64,000 bases of DNA, taken from Capitulum mitella (taxonomy: Eukaryota > Arthropoda > Thecostraca > Pollicipedomorpha > Pollicipedidae). A program made the translations under genes and the position numbers. The notes under the pieces are model-generated. The model did not search any database. It was not told the DNA's origin and saw only the letters and a program-made list of their open reading frames with translations. This document shows, one piece after another, positions 57,401 to 64,000 of the stretch; the stretch's first letter is position 1, and the number at the start of each line of letters is the position of its first letter. The stretch is taken from positions 4,573,115 to 4,637,114 of the forward strand of contig CP099839.1 of NCBI GenBank assembly GCA_030062745.1, written 5' to 3'.

Positions 57401-60400
57401 GAAATCGCTTTGAAATTATGCAAGCATCAGTTCTGAGACGCGATGTGTCTTCAAAATCAAGTACTCAGGCGCGAGCTTCAACTGTTCTATCTCATTATGA
57501 AACAAGTATTAAAGATGAGACATTCCCATGAACGGCGCGTACCACACTGACATATTACGGTATCAGGTAACGTTCCTGGCGTAGGTATTGAAAGTCTCCT
57601 TCACCCGCAGTCCTTTCCGACGAGGCTGAGGTATCTCTGCATCTGCCTGTCCGAGGTGATATTCATGGAGGGCTTCATGAGAAAAATCTACAATTTCATC
57701 AACGGCCTAGAGGTTCTTCATCTGATAGGTATGTATAGCATAAACGATCTTACAGAAGTAGTCCCGTCTCAAAAGAGTAGCAATGACGTTAACCCTGTCT
57801 CGTTATTTAAAGCTTGATTGGGTTGAAAGTTAAGTGGCTTTTCTACTAAAGCAAACAGTAAGGCAAAGGCAGGCATGAACAGTGCAGGACATATCAATTG
57901 CAGTTACAATTGTGTTTGCATTCCGCGAGTTGCACGTTTTAATTGTTTGTTGTGATGTGTTTGTACGTGACTGGTTTGCAACAATTTCCATTGAACGTCT
58001 GGTCAGCGCAGAGTGGTCCCACAGTATCGTACCCGCACCGGCACCCTAACCTCATTACCTGATTATTAACTTGACTCTCTGTCATTTCCTTTTCATCCTG
58101 CGATGGGGCGATTTAACTACTGCTCGAAATCGCGAGCTACCTATTGCATTGTTTTTCGCTACGTTTGTGTCAACTCATTTCCATTCTGGCAACGTTTTCA
58201 GGCACCTACGAAAAGATCGAGGAGGAGGAAGAGGAGATTTACGAGGTCGTGAACGTGCATAAACTCAAATCGGCCACCCCGAACCTACGCGTCGTAAATC
58301 TGTACGGCATCAACTTTGTTGACGACACCCACGTCGAAGCCTTCAGCTCCAACTGCATACAGGCCAGTTCCCCTCTGTGAAGTGCAGAGGTGGCAGACGG
58401 CGCCTGGCGACTGTGGGGGTCCTGTGTCCCGGTCCCGGTCCCGGTCCCGGTCCCGGTCCCGGCTGGGACAGTCACCGGTCCCGCGGGGGGTTGGTGGGAC
58501 ATCAGTAGCCAGGCCGCTCAGCCCCGCCGTTATAGTCGGTGGTATGAGCGGGGATCCGGACCACTCAGCGTCCTGACCGGAGGCTCAGGACGCTCAGACT
58601 TGCCGTGGTCAGCGACCTGAGCGGAGATCCAGGCCGCCCAGCCTGGCCGTGGTCAGCGATCTGAGCGGAGATTCAGGGCGCTGAGTCCGGCGGTAGTTGA
58701 CGATGTGAGCGAAGAGAGCGGGCCTCAGTTATCAGCATTCGACGGCGTTCACAGCAGCGCTCATCGGCCTGTTTCCGATAATGGGTCCAAGGTGACAGAG
58801 ACCAGTGATAAAGAAAAAATTACCTACATGCTCAACGTGATGATTTCGCGAAATGTTTAACATTGATACCAAGATTGCTACTACTTTCGATAAGCATATT
58901 GTCGAAGGGAATATTCGATAGTTTGCTATTCAGTTAGCGCAAAAGAGGGAAAGTTCCTGCTTCCAGATAACTGAAGACACAAATGAAAAGATAAAGGTAA
59001 AGAAAGACACCAGTGCAACAATGACAAACAGAAATACCTGATGATCGTTTGCCGTGTTCTGACGGTATCGTGTTTGACCTCTACCCAGATGGAGTGTCTG
59101 GGCATCAACTTCTGCTCCAAAGTGACGGGGTCTTCGTTTCGGATCCTGTTCCAGCGCTGTCGCAAGTTGCGGTCGCTTCAGTGCCAGCAGACAAGTAAGG
59201 GACCGTTTGAGCGAGGGTTTCCAGGACATTCGACCCGGGCTGGACAAGCGTTTGTATCCTATCGGACAGTGTTTTGGGCAGAACGTCTTACGGGGCATAG
59301 CTTGGACGATCGAGTGTCAGGAGGCGATAGCCAAGCGAGGACCTGCCAAACAGGCTCTTTTCGTTCTCATGCATGGAGACGAACGACTATGGTGCAGCCC
59401 GAGTCAAACAGAGTTCTCCTTAGCCAGGGCACTCGCGCCGTACGACGTCACAAAACTTGGCACGTCGGAGGTAGATCTTGCGTTGCGGTACGCACGGTAT
59501 TGGATTCGTTCTTCCTCCTCAAGTGTTTTTCAGATATCTGAGAAAAACAGCCAGTCATACAGCTTACGTCCGAAAGATAAAAGAAAAGAAAAGAAAGAAA
59601 GAGAAAGAAAGCGTGTAGAAACACAAAATTAGACCAGTTTTCGAGCTCCTGAAGAGGGCCGGGCAGCCGCCGGTACTGAACGCTGCGGCTCGTGCGGATC
59701 CGGCTGGTGGTACCGTGTGACGTCTGCATCATCTTCACGCCACGAAAAATGCTTTCATCTGGCAAATATAGCCATGTAACACCCTGTACCTCGCCAGGAT
59801 TTCTTCTCAAAGGAGTCAAAATGCAGGAAGAAAATGAAAAAAGGGGTTTGGCCACCCGCCTCAAGTGAATGATAAAACACCGACAATCGCGCCAGGAGCT
59901 CAAACCACCAACATGACTGCCGAGTGATTTACGAATAACTAGGACTCCCGCTACGGCGGGCGATTTGCAATTTACGAATTGCTATGATTCCCGCTGCATC
60001 GCTGGAAACAGACCTGATCTGGCCTTCACAGGCCCGTCCGCTCGCTTTTTGTCATGCTTGGTCTTCCGTTCGCTGGTAGTTCAAGATATTTTCTGTGTGT
60101 GTTGATTTTGACCTTTGAATCGTGGGCTGGTCTTTTGATAATGCCCTGGTTACCGGCACACTGTCCCGTCGAGTGGTAAAAACGACAGCATCTGTCGGGA
60201 GTCCGGTGACTTGCGAAACGAAGGTCGATTGGGTCCTCAGAAGACGTAGTAGGTGACGACAGAAGTACTGACGATGTGGCGGACGTGACCAGCAGTTCGG
60301 TGTGAAGCAGGCTGAGCGGAGGGAGGTGAATCAGACAGAGGACACTGGGGGGTTTGACAGTCGGACAGACTGATTTGATAGCACTGACAGAAGACAGTGC

Positions 60401-63400
60401 TGAAGGACTTCTAACTGGAGACCAGACCTGACGAGGCAGAAACCTAAGTTCTCCCAGAATTTTGATCTCTCCGAAGGTTTTGACCGCCGTAAACCTTTGC
60501 TGCAGACCGAAAGTTTAGTTTGGTTCTTTGATGGTAAAATAGGATGCTCTTTGGCGAAAAACCACAAAACACTACTGGTACATGTTATCTGAACATGGTA
60601 CATGAGTGGAAGCAATGAGAGCTGATCGCATCCTGGAAAAACAAAGGTTGTTGGAGCCATCGTAAAACCCGATATAAATTGCCTTAGTCTGAAATCATGG
60701 ACAGTGTTGCTGGTCACTGTCATTGTGGATTTTTACTAGGACATTTACGCGACCTGTCATGGGAGCTTTCTGTTCGTTGAACGGCGCAGCAGGAAGGACT
60801 GACTTTGACGTCGGGTTCAGGATAACGGAAATACGTCTGGCGAATAATGCTCAGCGGCTGATTGACGATGTCAGTTCGCCAGTCTTTATTCCATCTACCA
60901 CTTTCATTCACACCCTGGCATCACCGCAAACCCGTGGATTTGTTCTGAATCCCATTCCGAATCCTTCTGACCCCATCAGCGCAGACCTGTCCCGATCACT
61001 TCTGGGACGCGAGACGTCTGTGAGGTCCCTGTGGAGACGGCCGGCTGCCGGCTGACGCTGGATTGCCGCCAGGCCTCAACGGCGACCACATGATGGCCGT
61101 GGAGTGGGAGAAGACGGCGCTGCAGGAGCTGGACATCACCGCCACCGACCTGAGCACCGAGTGCCTCATCGATCTCCTCACCAGGATACCGGCGCTCAAG
61201 TGAGACCGGGGCGCGCCAGCGGCCGTGCCTGGCGCTAAAGGGGCGGGCGGGCCCGGGTAATGGGTCCGGGCTCGGCCGGCGGTGTGTCCTCGCCAGTCCG
61301 CTGATTCTCCGCTGGAACCGGGAAATCAGAACGCTCGTTCGCCCTCGGTATGCGGCGATGAACTCTGGAGTCTCTTATCTTCCGGAACGCTGGTCGACGC
61401 GAACGAGAGACAAATAAGTGGGGCGAAGGGCCGCAGCCTTTTGTCTCGTTTGTCGCTTGCCAGGCGCGGGCCCAGATCTTTGAGAAGGTTGAGCGCTTTG
61501 GTAACTTCTCTGACCACCCGCTCAGCTGTGACTGTTGCCTTATCTGACCGACAGTTAACTGTTGTTTTGTCTGGCCGACAGATGACTGCTGTCTGGTTTA
61601 ACCGACGGATGACTGTTGCCTGGTCTGACCAACGGATGACTATTGTCTGGTCAGGTGACTACTGCCTGGTGACTGTTGTTTATCCTGGCCGACAGATGGC
61701 CATTGTATGGCGACCATTGTCTGGTTCCACCGACATGTGACTGCCGTATGGTGCGCCTGACAGACGGCTGTTACTCGGCTCGCCCGCCAGGTGGCTGAGC
61801 GCCGGCCAGCAGGACGGCTTCACGGACCAGGTGCTCAAGGCCTACATCGAGAAGGGAAACCCGCGCAGCCTGGTGGCCCTGGACCTGGACCTGTGCGACA
61901 GCCTGTCGGAGGAGGGCCTGTTCGCCTTCCTGTACAAATACGGCTACCAGCTGCAGGGCCTCGTCCTCTCCGGCATACCGCACGTCAGCGACTCGCTCTG
62001 GCTCAAAGTGATGCCCTCGCTGAAAAATGTCAGGTGAGTGTCATGCAAGCGTCCGATTATGTCTGAGACCCGCTGGCGTCACACGCTCGGCCATGTGTTG
62101 ATCAGTGGATGAAGTACTGGGCCAGGTAAATGAAATAGAGCTCCTCTGTCTAGCTGCGTGTTAAGTCGTGCGAATTAAAGTGCGCAGGCACCGTTAGGTG
62201 GGAGTGGAGCCTTTCTGTCTGGCTGCATGTTAAGTCCGGTGCATTAAACTGCACATGAAGTATGCGATTCTTTATTATTAACTTCATCCAAATGATTGCT
62301 GGAATGGTATAAGTGGCCGGACCCCGTGCTAAGAGTATTTTATTCGACAGACTTATACCTCTTCTCCCGAACGAGCATTTCCAGGTAACGCTTGACCATG
62401 TCGCGGAGGCTGAACGTGCCGCCAGCGGTACGACAGGACGCGGTAGTCAATGTGACCTTATGTTTGCCAGATGCCAGCTGACCCTCGGGATAGTTATCTA
62501 AAATGACTCAAACCCTTCTTGTTAGGACGTGGAATCGACGTCCTACGAACTGAGCTATCGATCACGGCTTCAAGCTTTTGAAGTCGCAATCTCTGATTGG
62601 GCCGGTTGTGTGTGAAAGGAGTTCTTATTCATGTCATCAGGTTTTCCTTATGATCTTCAGAGGAGACGATATGAGTGCTGCCGGGGTCCTTATTCACGTC
62701 GTCAGTTTTCCTTATAATTCTCAGAAGAGACGATATCAGTGCTGTCGGGGTTCTTATTCATGTCATCAGGTCCTCAGAATCCTCAGCAGTGACGACTGAG
62801 TGCTGCCGGCAATGACGAGAATGATGGCAATCCTCAATGATCTCGACGCTCAATTCAAAATGGCTACCGTCTCAAACGAAATCGGCAACCCAAAATAATC
62901 TTGGAAGACTTACGCATTCCAAAAGATGGATTATTAACCATTACGTCTCTCATTAAATATATTAATGAGCATGCCTACGCATGATTTAAAAAGCGCTTCA
63001 CTGCTATCGTTTTCCTTACAACGTTGAACGGATATCAACTTGATCATCCGCATGCAAAGTAGATATATGACCACGTGCGCTGGTCTTCATTCTCCAAAGA
63101 CCTCGGTTCTGAGACGGACCACCACTGGCCGGCAGAATCCTCAAGATGGGCACTTTCACGCTAGAAGGTCTCAGCAAGAAGATCCCGGTCGACCAGATCA
63201 TGGACGCCATCGCCAACAACTGCAGCCAACTGGAGCGGCTGGAGATCTGCTGGGACCCCGAGACGGTGCGCTTCTCAGACAAGAGCCAGAAGGCCATCGA
63301 CGCCGTTCGCGTCCGCTGTCTGCGACTGCGCTGCCTGGTGCTCAGGTAAGTGCACTGTGTAATTTCGCCGCATGGAACTGCTGTCAGTTCAGTGTACTGC

Positions 63401-63858
63401 GCAGCCGCACGGAACTGCTGTCATTCCAGTGCACTGCGCGGCTCTGCCGCGTTGAACTTCTGTCAGTCCAGATTACTCCGTGGCTCTGACGCCCGGAATG
63501 GGTATCAGTTCACGGTCTGCGCGGCCGTTGTCCGGCATTCTGTGCTCCCGTCAGTGAAGGGGCCCGCACCACGGTACGACCCCTTCAGGGTGCGCCGACC
63601 GCTCCGTCCTCGACTGCCGCTCGTATCTCTCCGGCCACCACCTGTTTCTCGTCGTCCGTCGGCCCGGTCACGCCCGTCTCCTCCGACCTGGCGCCGCCTG
63701 ACTTCCCCGTCCGCCGCCGCAGCGACGGCAAGTACTACGAGGTGGTCAAGTCCAACTTCGAGCGCGCCGACCGCTTCACCGTGGTGCGCACGTCCACCAC
63801 GTGCAGGGTCACCAACGTGTACCTGCTCAGCCACTACAACGACCTGCTGTTCAACTAG
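45337..63858 (+). CDS. conserved F-box / leucine-rich-repeat protein
   Basis: Ten plus-strand exons (45337-45474, 49941-50140, 56096-56252, 57611-57728, 58202-58362, 59089-59194, 61073-61199, 61791-62033, 63136-63345, 63723-63858) total 1596 nt, 531 residues. All phases agree. Residues 47-90 form an F-box (TIDKLPDKVLLRIFSFLTHR, then VCKKWRQVAYDSSLW). The rest has leucine-rich repeats with blocks LRYIELPIELTT, LLDFSTAMQLHDF, EEEEEEIYEVVNVHKLKSAT and ELDITATDLSTECL, ending HYNDLLFN. The F-box should dock on Skp1 in an SCF ubiquitin ligase and the repeats should bind the substrate (family knowledge). The sequence looks deeply conserved across animals, but I cannot name the vertebrate FBXL orthologue with confidence. 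Intron 5 appears to start GC. Several introns have minisatellites at their splice sites. Confidence 0.9.
46659..46727 (+). pseudogene. tRNA-like fragment (Ser/Leu-type), possibly SINE head
   Basis: cgtggccgaggggtaagg resembles a tRNA A box with D arm. gggtccgagttccg resembles a B box with T loop. Stem pairing is too poor for a working tRNA. Confidence 0.35.
46815..47220 (+). repeat. dispersed family copy C (shortest)
   Basis: About 400 bp with the same ordered blocks as copies A and B: ggtcaatttgtattttttt, cccacccaatgttgattt, caatatttcctgccagtttt, cggccgcaatagataa, gtgggctaaatccattgaga. It is the least interrupted copy. Confidence 0.8.
48617..48770. repeat. 40-bp tandem repeat, four copies
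   Basis: Unit starts gcagactctgcccatgacag and recurs at 48617, 48657, 48697 and 48735. Confidence 0.9.
49043..49144 (+). CDS. possible cassette or alternative first exon
   Basis: 102 nt between an AG (caggtcag) and a gtatgt donor, open in one frame as 34 codons, MEIAWGAVLQEVSEQDGILN to VKRIKT. It starts and ends in phase 0, so it could be inserted between exons 1 and 2, or start a second isoform. No homology supports it. Confidence 0.3.
49941..50140 (+). CDS. F-box gene exon 2 (F-box domain)
   Basis: Carries the whole F-box and SLRPEVSGLYVQ, then ESLLALI. Acceptor cctggcag, donor gtgagt, phase 2. Its last 27 bases and the donor are tandemly copied in the intron. Confidence 0.92.
50114..50497. 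repeat. 35-bp minisatellite duplicating the exon 2 splice donor
   Basis: Eleven copies: the first (34 bp) is the real exon end plus donor. Copies 2-11 start at 50148 and every 35 bp thereafter. Units 2-10 repeat caccgagtccctgctggcgc (with minor variants) followed by tcatca(or c)gg-gtgag. The last is degenerate and has lost the donor. Confidence 0.98.
50498..50880. other. F-box intron 2, no feature seen
   Basis: Unique-looking sequence between the 35-bp array and the TTAA element. Confidence 0.5.
50885..52096. mobile_element. TTAA-flanked non-coding element 2 (piggyBac-like)
   Basis: TTAA at 50881-50884 and 52097-52100 enclose 1212 bp. The ends are CCCGTCCCCGAC and, in reverse complement, CCCGCGCACGAC. 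G/C tracts sit just inside each end, and about eleven AGGTCA/TGACCT hexamers are present. It shares cacgaaactt and gtgtcaaaatttt blocks with element 1. Confidence 0.75.
52101..53340. other. F-box intron 2, no feature seen
   Basis: No exon or repeat recognised. Confidence 0.45.
53341..53990. repeat. degenerate tandem repeat
   Basis: Sub-units resembling gaactgtcggaacagacggc recur throughout, with a higher-order unit of about 65 bp between 53455 and 53660. Confidence 0.8.
54690..55150. repeat. ~62-bp tandem repeat, about seven copies
   Basis: Marked by gttcaaaaggcacccctt or variants near 54740, 54804, 54868, 54933, 54993, 55050 and 55113. Confidence 0.85.
55151..56095. other. F-box intron 2 end, no feature seen
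   Basis: No repeat or extra exon recognised. Confidence 0.45.
56096..56252 (+). CDS. F-box gene exon 3
   Basis: VRFGPSLRYIELPIELTTNA to LHDFSDMQ. Acceptor caccag, donor gtgacc, phase 0. Confidence 0.92.
56320..56491 (-). mobile_element. short hAT-like element, family 2, inverted copy
   Basis: Starts caggggcgcagccaggattt. Flanks gatccatg and catccatg match at 7 of 8 positions. Homologous, in opposite orientation, to 21144-21310 and 42185-42344. Confidence 0.65.
56500..57610. other. F-box intron 3, no feature seen
   Basis: AT-richer unique sequence. Confidence 0.5.
57611..57728 (+). CDS. F-box gene exon 4
   Basis: SFPTRLRYLCICLSEVIFME to NGLEVLHLI. Acceptor acccgcag, donor gtatgt, phase 1. 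Confidence 0.92.
58202..58362 (+). CDS. F-box gene exon 5
   Basis: TYEKIEEEEEEIYEVVNVHK to FSSNCIQ. Acceptor gttttcag. The expected phase-0 end is followed by gccagt instead of gtcagt. Confidence 0.88.
58363..58725. repeat. repeats at F-box exon 5 donor side
   Basis: A hexamer run (cggtcc)n lies at about 58427-58462. Imperfect ~60-bp repeats containing gtcagcgacctgagcggaga follow to about 58720. Confidence 0.75.
59089..59194 (+). CDS. F-box gene exon 6
   Basis: MECLGINFCSKVTGSSFRIL to LQCQQT. Acceptor ctacccag, donor gtaagg. Confidence 0.9.
59195..61072. other. F-box intron 6, no feature seen
   Basis: Open frames on both strands, none recognisable. Confidence 0.45.
61073..61199 (+). CDS. 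F-box gene exon 7
   Basis: LNGDHMMAVEWEKTALQELD, then ITATDLSTECLIDLL. Acceptor ccgccag, donor gtgaga. Confidence 0.92.
61530..61750. repeat. ~31-bp repeat before F-box exon 8 acceptor
   Basis: Degenerate units such as ctgaccgacagatgactgtt ending some 40 bp before the exon 8 acceptor. Confidence 0.75.
61791..62033 (+). CDS. F-box gene exon 8
   Basis: WLSAGQQDGFTDQVLKAYIE to VMPSLKNV, 80 codons. Acceptor cgccag, donor gtgagt. Confidence 0.92.
62511..62575 (-). pseudogene. tRNA-like fragment
   Basis: On the minus strand, gatagctcagttcgtaggac resembles a tRNA A box and gggtttgagtc a weak B box. Acceptor-stem pairing is not evident. Confidence 0.25.
62615..62800. repeat. ~66-bp tandem repeat, three copies
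   Basis: Units begin cttattcatgtcatcaggtt or variants and contain agacgatatgagtgctgccg. Confidence 0.85.
63136..63345 (+). CDS. F-box gene exon 9
   Basis: ILKMGTFTLEGLSKKIPVDQ to RLRCLVL. It includes CWDPETVRFSDKSQKAID. Acceptor ccggcag, donor gtaagt. Confidence 0.92.
63346..63545. repeat. ~45-bp repeat starting at F-box exon 9 donor
   Basis: From the donor onward, blocks such as cggaactgctgtcattccag and gtgcactgcgcggctctg recur three to four times with divergence. Confidence 0.75.
63723..63858 (+). CDS. F-box gene exon 10 (C-terminus)
   Basis: DGKYYEVVKSNFERADRFTV to HYNDLLFN, then TAG. Acceptor gccgcag. No AATAAA lies within the remaining 140 bp. Confidence 0.92.
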
Positions 63859-64000
63859 CGGCCGTCACGGCGCGGCTGGCGTGACGTCGCCGCCACGGTG
63901 GTAACGTGACGGGGAGCTGCCCCGTCCAGGCCACGGCGTCGTCCCACGGCCGGGGCAGAATGCCCCGGGCAGACGGGCAGCCTGCAGCAGGTGCTAAAAT

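Overview
This window is animal nuclear DNA. Every recognisable gene is split by GT-AG introns with gtgagt/gtaagt-type donors, and the long intergenic and intronic stretches are filled with minisatellites, microsatellites and small DNA transposons. The encoded proteins look like an invertebrate, perhaps an arthropod such as a crustacean. That placement is an impression from the protein sequences, not a measurement.

I can support five protein-coding genes. From left to right: WDR91 (minus strand, 3' end beyond the left edge, first coding exon near 7.4 kb); HIGD2A (plus, 9.2-11.2 kb); cyclin J, CCNJ (minus, 11.8-17.8 kb); a ZIP13-type zinc transporter, SLC39A13 (minus, 23.9-37.4 kb); and a conserved 531-residue F-box/leucine-rich-repeat protein (plus, 45.3-63.9 kb). 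WDR91/HIGD2A and SLC39A13/F-box are divergent pairs. HIGD2A and CCNJ converge, with stop codons about 530 bp apart. Splice phases agree at all assigned junctions except two exons (WDR91 exon 3 and CCNJ exon 4). Each of these carries one surplus base next to a homopolymer. The products act in unrelated places: endosomes, mitochondrial respiratory complexes, the cell cycle, zinc or iron transport in the secretory pathway, and ubiquitin ligation. I see no operon-like logic.

The rest is repeats. (1) Minisatellites sit directly on exon edges, and in several cases each unit carries a copy of the adjacent splice site: F-box exon 2 donor, both sides of WDR91 exon 8, WDR91 exon 7 donor, SLC39A13 exons 2 and 3, F-box exon 1 and others. 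This is the most unusual feature of the window. (2) Three 1.2-1.34 kb non-coding elements flanked by TTAA (or TTAA/TTAC) have G/C-tract ends and about ten AGGTCA half-sites each. (3) Two families of short hAT-like elements have CAG...CTG-type ends and 8-bp target duplications. (4) A 2.2 kb foldback element has arms made of short degenerate repeats. (5) A dispersed family is present in three copies, one interrupted by a TTAA element. (6) There are several (TA)n tracts. I found no rRNA, intact tRNA, CRISPR or viral genes.
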